This document shows positions 32,428-41,257 of a DNA stretch of 50,034 bases, piece by piece. Numbering within the stretch: the first letter of the stretch is position 1; each line of letters starts with the position of its first letter. The notes beneath the pieces are model-generated. The model was not told the DNA's origin and ran no database searches. It worked only from the letters and a program-made list of their open reading frames with translations. Both the position numbers and the translations under genes were made by a program. This stretch comes from Micromonospora sp. AMSO31t (GTDB taxonomy: Bacteria; Actinomycetota; Actinomycetes; Mycobacteriales; Micromonosporaceae), in assembly GCF_008868175.1 (NCBI RefSeq), contig NZ_WBKT01000027.1, forward strand, positions 1 to 50,034, read 5' to 3'.

Positions 32428-34338
32428 ATGTCGTCGCCGGTCGAGTTCCTGGAGCTGCTGGCGCGGGAGGCCGCCGCGGTCGAGTTCGAGGGTCCGCTGG
32501 TCGCCGCCCGCGCCGCCGGCCTGCCCGCCGAGCGCCTCGCCGAGCTGGAGCAGGCGAAGCTGGTGGCGTTGCGGGTCCGCGCGCTGCTGGAGCGGCGGCG
32601 CCGCCGGGAGACCGAGCTCTCCGGCCTGTACGACACGGCCAGCGACCTGGCCGGGCTGCGCGACCTGGACGACGTGCTGCGCGCGATCGTGCACCGGGCG
32701 CGGATCCTGCTCGGCACCGACGTGGCATACATGACGCTCAACGACGACGAGCGCGGCGACACGTACATGCGGGTGACCGACGGCTCGATCTCGGCCCGGT
32801 TCCAGCGGCTGCGGCTGGAGATGGGCGACGGCCTGGGCGGCCTGGTGGCGCAGACGGGCACCCCGTACGTCACCTCCAACTACCAGGAGGACGAGCGGTT
32901 CCGGCACACCGGGGAGATCGACGGCGGGGTGGGCGAGGAGGGCCTGGTGGCCATCCTGGGCGTCCCGCTGCGGTTGGGGTCGAGCGTGATCGGCGTGCTG
33001 TACGCGGCCAACCGCTCGGCCCGGCCGTTCGCCCGGGAGGAGGTGTCGCTGCTGGTGTCGCTGGCCGCGCACGCCGCGGTGGCGATCGACACGGCCCGGC
33101 TGCTGGCCGAGACCCGGTCGGCGCTGGAGGAGCTGTCGGCGGCGAACAGCACGATCCGGGCGCACAGCAGCTCGGTGGAGCGGGCCGCCGCCGCCCATGA
33201 CCGGATGACCGCCCTGGTGGTGCGCGGCGGCGGGATGGAGGACGTGGCCGCGGCGGTCACCGAGGTGCTCGGCGGGGCGCTGCTGGCGCTGGACGCGGAG
33301 GGGCGGCGGCTGGCCCGGGTGGGCGAGATCGAGGAGCCGGACCGGGCGGACATCGTCGAGGCGGTGGCCGCGTCCCGCACCGAGGGGCGCAGCGTCCGCC
33401 GGGGTCCGCTCTGGTACGCCGCCGTGGTGGCCGGCGCGGAGAACCTGGGCGCCCTGGTGCTGCGCCCGGACGGCGAGCTCGTCGACGCCGACCAGCGGAT
33501 CCTGGAGCGGGCCGCGCTGGTCACGGCGCTGCTGCTGCTGTTCCGCCGGACGGTGGCCGAGGCGGAGGGGCGGGTCCGGGGTGAGCTGCTGGACGACCTG
33601 ATCGCCCGGCCGCTGCGGGACACCGACGCGCTGCGCAGCCGGGCCCGCCGGCTCGGTGTCGACCTGGACGCCCCGCACGTGCTGGTGGCGGTCGGGGACG
33701 ACGCGATCGCGGCCACCGGCTCGGCCCGGCAGCGGGTGCTGTCCTGGGCCACCACGTACGCCTCGACCCGGGGCGGCCTGGCCGCGGCGCGCGACGGGCG
33801 GGTGGTGCTCATGCTGCCCGGCCGGGACGCGGGCGGCGCGGCGCGGGCGGTGGCCCGGGACCTGTCCCGGGTGACCGGCCGTCCGGTGACCGCCGGGGCG
33901 AGCGGCCCGTCGACCGGCCCGGCGTCGCTGGCCGCCACGTTCGCCGAGGCGGAGCGGTGCCTGACCGCGCTGGGCGCGCTGGGCCGGGCCGGGCAGGGGG
34001 CGAGCACGGCCGAGCTGGGCTTTGTCGGGTTGCTGCTGGGCGCGGTCGGCGACTCGGGCGACCGGGACGTGGCCCGCTTTCTCACCGCGACGGTGGGGCC
34101 GGTGGTCGACTACGACGCCCGGCGGGGCACGGCGCTCGTGAAGACGCTGGAGGCGTACTTCGGGGTGGGTGGCAGCCTGGCCCGGGCGGCGGAGCTGTTG
34201 CACGTGCACGTCAACACGGTGACCCAGCGGCTGGAGCGGGTCGGGCAGCTGCTGGGCGCGGACTGGCAGAAGCCGGAGCGCGCCCTGGAGGTGCAGCTCG
34301 CCCTGCGCCTGCACCGCCTGCGCACTCCGGCCACCTGA
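32428..34338 (+). CDS. PucR/CdaR family regulator with GAF domain
   Basis: A regulator of about 636 residues. After a short helical start there is a coiled-coil-like segment (about 45-60), then a GAF sensor domain (SDLAGLRDLDDVLRAIVHRARILLGTDVAYMTLNDDE through VSLLVSLAAHAAVAIDTARLL, about 65-220), a middle CdaR-type GGDEF-like domain (about 370-520), and the C-terminal PucR helix-turn-helix LVKTLEAYFGVGGSLARAAELLHVHVNTVTQRLERVGQLLG. ATG at 32428 is chosen by likeness to relatives; GTG 32404 and ATG 32419 are in frame and none has a ribosome site. Being co-transcribed with the dehydrogenase, it likely regulates hydroxybutyrate use; the GAF ligand is unknown. Confidence 0.87.
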   Translation: MSSPVEFLELLAREAAAVEFEGPLVAARAAGLPAERLAELEQAKLVALRVRALLERRRRRETELSGLYDTASDLAGLRDLDDVLRAIVHRARILLGTDVAYMTLNDDERGDTYMRVTDGSISARFQRLRLEMGDGLGGLVAQTGTPYVTSNYQEDERFRHTGEIDGGVGEEGLVAILGVPLRLGSSVIGVLYAANRSARPFAREEVSLLVSLAAHAAVAIDTARLLAETRSALEELSAANSTIRAHSSSVERAAAAHDRMTALVVRGGGMEDVAAAVTEVLGGALLALDAEGRRLARVGEIEEPDRADIVEAVAASRTEGRSVRRGPLWYAAVVAGAENLGALVLRPDGELVDADQRILERAALVTALLLLFRRTVAEAEGRVRGELLDDLIARPLRDTDALRSRARRLGVDLDAPHVLVAVGDDAIAATGSARQRVLSWATTYASTRGGLAAARDGRVVLMLPGRDAGGAARAVARDLSRVTGRPVTAGASGPSTGPASLAATFAEAERCLTALGALGRAGQGASTAELGFVGLLLGAVGDSGDRDVARFLTATVGPVVDYDARRGTALVKTLEAYFGVGGSLARAAELLHVHVNTVTQRLERVGQLLGADWQKPERALEVQLALRLHRLRTPAT

Positions 34339-34352
34339 CCCGCCGGGGGTCG

Positions 34353-34961
34353 TCAGCGGGCGCGGAGGCCTTCGAGGACGGCGTCCACGACCCGCTCGGG
34401 GAGGATCTGGTCGTCCAGCTCGGGATGCCAGCGCAGCACCCGCTGGAGCAGCATGGGGCCGGTGAGCAGCGCCATGGCCAGCTCGATGTCGAGGTCGGCC
34501 CGGAGTTCGCCGCTGTCCACCCCGCGGCGCAGCACCTCCCGCATCAGCTTCCGGCGCGGGGCGACGATGTTCTGGTAGAGCTGGAAGTGGTCGGGGCTGC
34601 GGTTCACCTCGGGCACCAGGCACGGCATGATCTTCGCGGCCCGCGGGTCGACGTTGTGGCCGACCGCGCCGACCAGCAGCACCAGGTCGTCGCGGACGGA
34701 CCGCCCGGCGGGCTGGGGCGGCACCCCCTTGAGCCGGCCCAGCGCGTCCATGAGCAACGCGTCCTTGCCGGACCAGCGGCGGTAGATGGTGGCCTTGCCC
34801 ACCCCGGCGCGGGCGGCGATCGCCTCGATGGAGAGCGCCTCGAGCGTGCTGCCCTCGGCGAGGAGGTCGAGGGTGGCCTCCACGATCGCCTCGTCCGCGC
34901 GGACGCTCCGCGGTCGCCCGGGCGACCGCGGAGCATCAGCCATGGAAGTCATGTCAGACAT
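34353..34961 (-). CDS. TetR/AcrR family transcriptional regulator
   Basis: A 202-residue repressor. Helix-turn-helix: [60 protein letters not shown], near residues 15-75. The C-terminal domain ([74 protein letters not shown]) matches the TetR_C_11-like group often paired with DHA2 pumps. ATG at 34961 follows the MFS stop by 11 bp; ATGs at 34952 and 34943 are alternatives. It is the second gene of the pump operon, so autoregulation from the GATACGG palindrome upstream is likely. Confidence 0.92.
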   Translation of the reverse strand: MSDMTSMADAPRSPGRPRSVRADEAIVEATLDLLAEGSTLEALSIEAIAARAGVGKATIYRRWSGKDALLMDALGRLKGVPPQPAGRSVRDDLVLLVGAVGHNVDPRAAKIMPCLVPEVNRSPDHFQLYQNIVAPRRKLMREVLRRGVDSGELRADLDIELAMALLTGPMLLQRVLRWHPELDDQILPERVVDAVLEGLRAR

Positions 34962-34972
34962 TGTCGCCGAAC

Positions 34973-36538
34973 CTACGCGGTCCCGGCCAACTCCGGCTCG
35001 GCGGCCGGCCGGGACTCGGTCTCGACCACCGGGCGGCCCGGCATCCAGCGCAGCACGATGCCCATGCCGAGCAGCGCCACGAGCGCGGAGATCCCCGCCG
35101 CCCAGTGCATCGCCGAGACGAACGAGTCGTTCGCCGCGGCGATGAGCCGGGGCGCGCCGGCCCCGAGCCGGCCGGCGACGGCGTACGCCCCGGAGATCGA
35201 CTCCTGGGCCGCGTCGCGGACCGGGGCGGGCAGGCCGGACAGGGTCGAGGCCACGTCATTGCGGTAGACCGCGGAGAGCACCGAGCCGAGGACCGCCACG
35301 CCGAGCGCGCCGGCCACCTGGCGGACGGTGTTGCTCACGGCCGAGCCCACGCCGGCCTTCTCGCGGGGCAGCGCCGACATGATCGACTCGGTGGCCGGCG
35401 GCATGATGTTGGCCATCCCGGCGCCCTGGACGAAGCCCAGCGCCGAGAAGATCCAGATCGGGGTGTCCGCGTCGATGAACACGAACGCGCCGAGCGCGGC
35501 GGCGGTGAGCAGCAGACCGACGGCGGCCACGGCCCGGCCCCCGTAGCGGCGGACCATGGCGGCGCTGCGCGGCGCGAAGATCAGCTGCGCGGCGGCGAAG
35601 GGCAGGAAGAGCAGGCCGCTCTCCAGCGGGCTGTAGCCGCGGACCAGCTGGAGGTAGAACGCGCCGAAGAACATCACGCCCATGGCGGCGAAGAAGACCA
35701 GGCCGACCAGCGCCACCGGCGCGGCGAACCGGGGCACCCGGAACAGCCGGACGTCCAGCGACGGGTGGTCGCTGCGCAGCTCGTGGCTGACGAACCAGCC
35801 GAGCACCGCGAGCCCGCCGAGGATCGCGACCCACACCCGCGCCCGGTCGAAGCCGTGCTCGCCACCGTCGATGATGCCGTAGGTGAGGGCGACGAGGCCG
35901 ACCACGGACAGCAGCACGCCGAGCAGGTCGACCCGACCCGGCCGGGGGTCGCGGGATTCCGGGACGAGGGCGGCGACGAGCACCACGCCGAGCACCACCA
36001 CCGGCACGTTGATCAGGAAGACCGAGCCCCACCAGTAGTGCTCCAGCAGGGCGCCGCCGAGCACCGGGCCGATGGCCACGGCCAGGCCGACGGCGCCGGC
36101 CCAGACGCCGATCGCCTTGGCCCGCTCGCGGGGGTCGAAGACGTTGGAGATGATCGACAGGGTCACCGGCATGATGGCCGCGCCCCCGACGCCCATGAGG
36201 GCGCGCGTGGCGATCAGCTGGCCCGGGTCCTGCGCGTACGCGGAGAGCAGCGAGGCCAGCCCGAACAGGGCCAGGCCGACCATCAGGAAGCGCTTGCGAC
36301 CGAAACGGTCGCCGAGGACGCCGAAGGTGAAGAGCAGCCCGGCGAAGACCAGGGTGTAGGAGTTGATCGCCCACTCCAGCTCGCCCTGACTTGCCCCGAG
36401 GCCGTGCACCGGGTCGGCGAGGGTACGCAGGGCGACGTTGAGGATGGTGTTGTCGAGGACGACCACGAGGAGGCTGATCACCAGCACCCCCAGGATCGCC
36501 CACCTCCTCGGGTGTCCGGTGTTCTCGTGCGGTTCCAC
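34973..36538 (-). CDS. MFS transporter, DHA2 (EmrB/QacA) drug exporter family
   Basis: A 14-helix proton-driven exporter of 521 residues. [31 protein letters not shown] contains the DHA2 helix-1 motif (LDNTIxNVALP-like); [22 protein letters not shown] is motif A; later [24 protein letters not shown] matches motif C (GPxLGG) of drug antiporters. The GTG at 36538 has GGGGAG upstream. It is transcribed ahead of its TetR regulator. The substrate is unknown; export of a self-made or foreign antibiotic is the common family role. Confidence 0.92.
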   Translation of the reverse strand: MEPHENTGHPRRWAILGVLVISLLVVVLDNTILNVALRTLADPVHGLGASQGELEWAINSYTLVFAGLLFTFGVLGDRFGRKRFLMVGLALFGLASLLSAYAQDPGQLIATRALMGVGGAAIMPVTLSIISNVFDPRERAKAIGVWAGAVGLAVAIGPVLGGALLEHYWWGSVFLINVPVVVLGVVLVAALVPESRDPRPGRVDLLGVLLSVVGLVALTYGIIDGGEHGFDRARVWVAILGGLAVLGWFVSHELRSDHPSLDVRLFRVPRFAAPVALVGLVFFAAMGVMFFGAFYLQLVRGYSPLESGLLFLPFAAAQLIFAPRSAAMVRRYGGRAVAAVGLLLTAAALGAFVFIDADTPIWIFSALGFVQGAGMANIMPPATESIMSALPREKAGVGSAVSNTVRQVAGALGVAVLGSVLSAVYRNDVASTLSGLPAPVRDAAQESISGAYAVAGRLGAGAPRLIAAANDSFVSAMHWAAGISALVALLGMGIVLRWMPGRPVVETESRPAAEPELAGTA

Positions 36539-36571
36539 TCGGGTTCTCCCCCCGGCTCACCCGCGTCAAAA

Positions 36572-36645
36572 TACGATACGGGGCAGACTCGTAAACGCAG
36601 TTGAGCGTAGGTGAGAGTGTTTCGATACGGAACCGATCCGTATCG
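36572..36645. promoter_or_regulatory. GATACGG operator sites before the MFS/TetR operon
   Basis: A palindrome CGATACGG-N7-CCGTATCG lies at 36623-36645, and a further half-site TACGATACGG at 36572-36581 falls in the region 34 bp before the MFS start, where TATTTT on the minus strand could be the -10. Repeated use of CGATACGG in this gap suggests binding by the TetR protein of the operon. Confidence 0.65.
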
Positions 36646-36658
36646 TTTGTGTCCCAGG

Positions 36659-37264
36659 TCACCCGGCCAGACAGGCGGCGGTCGCCTCGCCCAGCGAGGT
36701 GAGCCGGGGCGGGAACGGCGGGGCGGGCTCGGTCCAGCCCGGGCCGGCGGCGTGCACGCGCACCCCGGGAAAGTCCCGCCGGAAGCGGACCAGGCGGTGG
36801 GCGCGGCCGGTGGCCGGGCTCTGCGACCAGAGCACCACCACCCGCGGGCGGGCCCGGGCCACGGCGCTCGCCAGCGCGGTCCACGGCAGCGCCGGCCCGA
36901 GATGCAGGCAGCCCCGGCCCCGCTCGCGCAGTGCCGCGGCGAGGGCGTGCAGCCCGAGGCAGCACGTCTCGTGCTCGGCGCCGGCGAGCAGCACTCCTGC
37001 GCTGGGCAACGGCCGGCCCGGGTCGCGGCGGAACGCGTCCAGGCCGACCCGGGTTCCCTCCGCGAGGGCGCCCGCGACGGCGATCCCGGCCGCGTTGTCA
37101 CCGCGCGTCGTGGCCAGCAGCGGCCGGCAGACCTGCTCCCAGGCCGCGATCACCCCGGCCTCGGCCGCGAGATCGAGGACCAGCGCCGCGACCCGCTGGT
37201 CGTCCAGGTCCTCGGCGGCGGCGCGCAGCCGCGTGCGGGCCGGCTCGGCGGCCTCGGCCGGCAT
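36659..37264 (-). CDS. Cobalamin-binding-domain-like protein without DNA-binding domain
   Basis: About 201 residues resembling the C-terminal sensory half of MerR/LitR/CarH-type regulators: helical B12-binding-2-like part (RVAALVLDLAAEAGVIAAWEQVCRPLLA) followed by a Rossmann-like B12-binding domain (AGVLLAGAEHETCCLGLHALAAALRERGRGCLHLGPALPWTALASAVARARPRVVVLWSQSPATG). The HTH that normally occupies the first 70 residues is absent, and the Glu-His that follows Trp by nine residues in CarH is Thr-Thr here. A His in GAEHET could be the cobalt ligand. Start uncertain: ATG 37264 or GTG 37279; an ATG-frame start at 37306 would lie inside the upstream terminator. Function unknown. Confidence 0.6.
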   Translation of the reverse strand: MPAEAAEPARTRLRAAAEDLDDQRVAALVLDLAAEAGVIAAWEQVCRPLLATTRGDNAAGIAVAGALAEGTRVGLDAFRRDPGRPLPSAGVLLAGAEHETCCLGLHALAAALRERGRGCLHLGPALPWTALASAVARARPRVVVLWSQSPATGRAHRLVRFRRDFPGVRVHAAGPGWTEPAPPFPPRLTSLGEATAACLAG

Positions 37265-37283
37265 GCGTCGGGTCAGCACAGGA

Positions 37284-37320
37284 CGAACCCCCGGGTAGCA
37301 CTCCACTACCCGGGGGTTCG
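37284..37320 (-). terminator. Terminator of the liv operon
   Basis: Perfect 15-bp arms CGAACCCCCGGGTAG and CTACCCGGGGGTTCG with a 7-nt loop, 38 bp past the livM stop codon. It is the strongest hairpin in the window. Confidence 0.8.
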
Positions 37321-37357
37321 TCGCGACGGCGCGGTCCGGACGCGCCGTCGCGGGAAT

Positions 37358-38377
37358 TCACCGGCGGCGGGCCGCTGCCCGCCGTCGCGCCAGGTGGGCG
37401 ACCGTGCCCCAGATGCCGCGCCGGAACAGCAGCACGACGAGGACGAAGATGCCGCCGGTGACCAGGCCGATGGCCTCGAAGCCGGAGAACGACAGCCAGT
37501 CCTCCAGCCGGACCACCAGGGCCGCCCCGAGCACACCGCCCCAGAGGGTCCCGATGCCGCCGAGCACCACCACGATGACCGCCTTGCCGGAGGTGGTCCA
37601 GTGCAGCACGTCCAGCGAGACGAACCGGTGGCCGACCGCGAAGAGCCCGCCGCCCAGACCGGCCAGGAAACCGGACAGGACGAACGCGGTCAGCTTGTAG
37701 CGGTGCACCGGGTAGCCGAGCGCGCGGGCCCGGGCCGGGTTGTCCCGGATGCCGACCAGCACCCGGCCGAAGGGCGAGTGCACGATCCGCCAGGCGGCGA
37801 GCAGGCCGAGCACCACGATCGGCAGGATCGCGTAGTAGAAGTAGTAGTCGTCGGACAGGTCCGTCCCGAAGAACTCCCGGGGCACGCCCTGGAGACCGTT
37901 CTCGCCCTGGGTGACCGAGCGCCACTCGTTGGCCACGTAGTAGACCATCTGCGCGAACGCGAGGGTGACCATGGCGAAGTAGATGCCGGTGCGCTTCACC
38001 GCGAGGTAGCCGATCGGCAGGGCGAGCAGCGCCGCGGCCAGGGCGCCGGCCAGCACGGCCGCCGGGAAGGGCAGGCCGGCGTGGATCGCGACCAGACCGG
38101 TCACGTACGCCGAGGTGCCCCAGAACGCGGCGTGCCCGAAGGACATCAGCCCGGTGAAACCGAGCAGCAGGTCCACCGAGACGGCGAACAGCGCCCAGCA
38201 GAGGATGTCCACGGCCACGGCCGGGTAGAGCCCGTTCGGCAGCCAGAGGGCCACGACCAGGCCGGCGGCGAGCAGCGCGTACCGGACCCAGCCGGGCGCC
38301 CGGGCGACGGTGAGCAGCCCGGACGGCGGAGCGGGCCGGGCCGACTCCTCGGCGGGGGTGTCGACTGCACTCGTCAT
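37358..38377 (-). CDS. livM: Branched-chain amino acid ABC transporter permease LivM
   Basis: Membrane permease of about ten helices, 339 residues. The LivM pattern is seen in LLLGFTGLMSFGHAAFWGTSAYVTGL, IGYLAVKRTGIYFAMVTLAFAQMVYYVANEW, and the EAA-like loop FGRVLVGIRDNPARARALGYPVHRYKLTAFVLSGFLAGLGGGLFA. N-terminal 25 residues are a Pro/Ala-rich cytoplasmic tail. The ATG overlaps the livH stop as ATGA. Last gene of the operon, followed by a strong terminator. Substrate could be branched-chain amino acids, urea or another amide; residues do not decide it. Confidence 0.93.
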   Translation of the reverse strand: MTSAVDTPAEESARPAPPSGLLTVARAPGWVRYALLAAGLVVALWLPNGLYPAVAVDILCWALFAVSVDLLLGFTGLMSFGHAAFWGTSAYVTGLVAIHAGLPFPAAVLAGALAAALLALPIGYLAVKRTGIYFAMVTLAFAQMVYYVANEWRSVTQGENGLQGVPREFFGTDLSDDYYFYYAILPIVVLGLLAAWRIVHSPFGRVLVGIRDNPARARALGYPVHRYKLTAFVLSGFLAGLGGGLFAVGHRFVSLDVLHWTTSGKAVIVVVLGGIGTLWGGVLGAALVVRLEDWLSFSGFEAIGLVTGGIFVLVVLLFRRGIWGTVAHLARRRAAARRR

Positions 38378-39255
38378 GCCGGTGCCTCCTCACGGCCGAA
38401 CAGGCCGGCCGGCCGCCAGAGCAGCACCGCGGCCATCACCACGAACACGACGGTCTGCGACACGATCGGGAAGTCCGACAGGTACGCCTCGCCCCACGCC
38501 TGGATCAGGCCGATGCCGAAGCCGGCGGCCACCGACCCGAAGATCGAGCCAAGCCCGCCGATCACCACCACCGCGAAGACCACGATGATCAGGTCGGCGC
38601 CCATGAGCGGGTTCACGGCCCGCATCGGGGCGGCGAGCACCCCGGCCAGCCCGGCCAGGGCGATGCCGAAGCCGAACACCGGGGTGACCCACCTCCCCAC
38701 GTCGATACCGAAGGCCCGGGTCAGCTCGGGGCGCTCGGTGGCGGCCCGGACCACCATGCCGACCCGGGTGCGGCCGAGCACCCACCAGACCGCGACGCAG
38801 AGCAGCACGGTGAACCCGAGGATGAAGACCCGGTAGGTGGGGAAGTCGAACAGTCCGAAGTCGACCGTCCCGCTCAGCTCGGCCGGGGTGGCGTACGGGC
38901 TGGACTGCACGCCGTACCGGGACTTCACCAGGTCCTGCAGGATCAGCGTGAGGCCGAAGGTGAGCAGGAAGTTGTAGAGCGGGTCGAGCCGGGTCAGCCG
39001 GTGGATCACCGCCCGCTCCAGCACCATGCCGAGCAGGCCCAGCGCCAGCGGCATGATCACCAACGCGGCCCAGAACGGCACGCCCGCCTCGGCGAGCAGC
39101 ACGTACGCGCCGAAGGCGCCGAGCATGTAGAAGGCGCCGTGGGCGAAGTTCACCACCCGGAGCATGCCGAAGATGACCGCGAGCCCGAGGGCGAGCAGGG
39201 CGTAGAACGCCCCGCCCACCAGCCCGTTGAACGTGTTCTGCAGGAAACCTGACAT
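38374..39255 (-). CDS. livH: Branched-chain amino acid ABC transporter permease LivH
   Basis: Second permease of 293 residues with about eight helices. Family features: FLQNTFNGLVGGAFYALLALGLAVIFGMLRVVNFAHGAFYMLGAF at the start, with the NFAHG motif, and GMVVRAATERPELTRAFGIDVGRWVTPVFGFGIALAGLAGVLAAPM, the EAA-type loop that contacts the ATPases. It lies 10 bp behind livK and overlaps livM, so the three are translated together. Confidence 0.93.
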   Translation of the reverse strand: MSGFLQNTFNGLVGGAFYALLALGLAVIFGMLRVVNFAHGAFYMLGAFGAYVLLAEAGVPFWAALVIMPLALGLLGMVLERAVIHRLTRLDPLYNFLLTFGLTLILQDLVKSRYGVQSSPYATPAELSGTVDFGLFDFPTYRVFILGFTVLLCVAVWWVLGRTRVGMVVRAATERPELTRAFGIDVGRWVTPVFGFGIALAGLAGVLAAPMRAVNPLMGADLIIVVFAVVVIGGLGSIFGSVAAGFGIGLIQAWGEAYLSDFPIVSQTVVFVVMAAVLLWRPAGLFGREEAPA

Positions 39256-39265
39256 CAGCTCGTCT

Positions 39266-40516
39266 TTACATCTTGCAGTCGGCCGACGGGGCCCGGAACG
39301 CCTCCGCCGCCGGGATGGTCTTGAGGATCTTCACGTAGTCCCACGGCTCGCCGACCTCGGCCTGCGGCTTCACCTGCGCCAGGTAGGCGTCGTGGAGGAC
39401 CCGGTGGTCCTCGGCGCGGATCTTGCCGTTGCGCAGGAACAGGTCGTTGACCTCCTTGCCCTCCAGGCCCTTGACCACGGTGTCCGCGTCGTCGGTGCCG
39501 GCGGCCTGCACGGCCTCCAGGTACTGCATGGCCGCGGAGTAGTTGGCCGCGTGGGCGAACGACGGCCGGGTGCCGGTCTCCTTCTGGAACTTGTCCGCCC
39601 ACTCCCGGTTCTGCTGGTCGAAGTTCCAGTACCAGGCGTCGGTGTAGGTGGTGCCGGCGAGCGCGGCCGGGGTGAGCGAGTGGATGTCGGTGATGAACAT
39701 GAGGCCGACGGCCAGCCCGACGCCCTTGTCCCGCAGCTTGAACTCGTTGTACTGCTTCACCACGTTGACCAGCTCGGCGCCGGCCTGCATGGTGCCGAGC
39801 ACCTGCGGCTTCGGGTTCAGCGTGGGGGCCTTGAGCAGGAACGAGGAGTAGTCGCCGCTGGTGTTCGGGAACGGCGCGCCGTCCTTGCCGACGACCTGCC
39901 CGCCGGCGGCGGTGATGGCGGCGGAGAAGCTCTTCTCCATGTCCTGACCGAAGGCGTAGTTCGGGTAGAGGATGTACCAGTTCTTGCCGACCTGCTCGGT
40001 GGTCACCGTGCCGGTGCCGTGTGCCAGCATGTAGGTGTCGTAGGCGTAGTGGAACGTGTACTTGTTGCAGCTCTTGCCGGTCAGGTCGGTGGTCGCCGCG
40101 CCGATGTTGAAGTAGAGCTTCTTCTTCTCCTTGGCCACGTCGGCGACCTTGAGGGCGGCCGAGGAGGTCGGCACGTCGAGGATGGCGTCGACCCCCTTGC
40201 GGTCGTACATCTCCTGGGCCTTGCTGTTGGCCACGTCCGGCTTGTTCTGGTGGTCGGCGGTCTCCACGCTGATGTTCTTGGTGACGGCCTTGTCGCCGTA
40301 CTTGGCCTTGAAGTCGGCGATGGCCATCTCCACGGCCTTGACCGAGTTCCGCCCGGACAGCTCCGAGTAGGCCCCGGACTGGTCGTTGAGGACACCCAGC
40401 ACGATCTTGTCGCCGCTCAGCTTCTGGTCGCCGCCGGACTGCGGCCCACCACCGCCGCATCCGGCCACCAGCACCGCCGCCGCCGAGGCGGCGGCCACAC
40501 CCACGCTCCTGCGCAT
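39266..40516 (-). CDS. livK: Branched-chain amino acid ABC transporter substrate-binding lipoprotein
   Basis: Extracellular binding lipoprotein of 416 residues. The signal peptide ends in lipobox VLVAGC, so Cys20 is lipidated. The mature part is a type I periplasmic binding fold of the LivK/Peripla_BP_6 group: IVLGVLNDQSGAYSELSGRNSVKAVEMAIADF, VDAILDVPTSSAALKVADVAKEKKKLYFNIGAATTDLTG, and YILYPNYAFGQDMEKSF. The aromatic-rich C-terminal domain (YTDAWYWNFDQQNREWADKFQKETG) resembles binders for small amides and amino acids. It sits between the ATPases and the permeases, which is the less usual position. Confidence 0.92.
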   Translation of the reverse strand: MRRSVGVAAASAAAVLVAGCGGGGPQSGGDQKLSGDKIVLGVLNDQSGAYSELSGRNSVKAVEMAIADFKAKYGDKAVTKNISVETADHQNKPDVANSKAQEMYDRKGVDAILDVPTSSAALKVADVAKEKKKLYFNIGAATTDLTGKSCNKYTFHYAYDTYMLAHGTGTVTTEQVGKNWYILYPNYAFGQDMEKSFSAAITAAGGQVVGKDGAPFPNTSGDYSSFLLKAPTLNPKPQVLGTMQAGAELVNVVKQYNEFKLRDKGVGLAVGLMFITDIHSLTPAALAGTTYTDAWYWNFDQQNREWADKFQKETGTRPSFAHAANYSAAMQYLEAVQAAGTDDADTVVKGLEGKEVNDLFLRNGKIRAEDHRVLHDAYLAQVKPQAEVGEPWDYVKILKTIPAAEAFRAPSADCKM

Positions 40517-40564
40517 GTCGAATCCTTCCCTGCCGCGCGGTCCGCGCGGGTCAGCCGTCGTGTG

Positions 40565-41257
40565 TCAGATCCCGAGGTACGCGAGCAGCTCGCGCTCCCG
40601 CGAGCGCACCTCGGAGTTGTCCATCGCCTCCGCGATCCGTCCCTCGGCCAGCAGGTAGTGCCGGTCGGCGACGCCGGTGGCGAAGTGCAGGTTCTGCTCG
40701 ACCAGCAGCACGGTCACGCCGTGCTTCTTGGCCTCGCGCAGCAGGTCGCCGACCTGCTGCACGAGCAGTGGGGACAGGCCCTCGGTGGGCTCGTCGCAGA
40801 GCAGCAGCCGGGCGCCCATGCGCAGCACCCGGGCCAGGGCGAGCATCTGCTGCTCGCCGCCGGAGAGCATGGTGGCCGCCGAGTCCCGCCGGGTGTACAG
40901 GGCGGGGAACGCCTCGTAGACCCGTTCGAGGGGCCACGGGTCGGGGCCGACCCGGGGTGGCAGCGTCAGGTTCTCGGTGACGGTCAGGGTGGCGTACGCG
41001 CCCCGGTCGTCGGGGACCCAGCCGAGCCCGAGCCGCGCCCGCTTGTGCGCCGGCAGCTTCGTGACGTCCCGGTCGCCGAAGCTGACCGTGCCGCGCTGGC
41101 CGGGGTGCAGCCCCATGACGGAGCGCAGCAGCGTGGACTTGCCGGCGCCGTTGCGCCCGACCAGGGTGACCACCTCGCCGGTGGCCACCTCCAGGCTCAC
41201 CTCCCGCAGCACCTGGGCCTCGCCGTACCAGGCGGAGAGGTTCTCAATGCGCAGCAT
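40565..41257 (-). CDS. livF: Branched-chain amino acid ABC transporter ATPase LivF
   Basis: ABC ATPase of 230 residues. Walker A GRNGAGKSTLL near 35-45, signature MLSGGEQQMLALARVL, Walker B LLLCDEPTEGLSPLLVQQV and H-loop in VLLVEQNLHFA. The LivF hallmark LLRSVMGLHPGQRGTVSFGDRDVTKLPAHKRARLGLGWVPDDRGAYATLTVTENL is complete. Its start lies 14 bp inside livG, so it is translationally coupled. Forms a heterodimer with LivG. Confidence 0.94.
   Translation of the reverse strand: MLRIENLSAWYGEAQVLREVSLEVATGEVVTLVGRNGAGKSTLLRSVMGLHPGQRGTVSFGDRDVTKLPAHKRARLGLGWVPDDRGAYATLTVTENLTLPPRVGPDPWPLERVYEAFPALYTRRDSAATMLSGGEQQMLALARVLRMGARLLLCDEPTEGLSPLLVQQVGDLLREAKKHGVTVLLVEQNLHFATGVADRHYLLAEGRIAEAMDNSEVRSRERELLAYLGI

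Noticed and set aside
37264..37306. Start of the cobalamin-like gene at 37306
   Set aside because: That codon lies within the right arm of the liv terminator hairpin and has no ribosome site; later starts at 37279 or 37264 are more reasonable.
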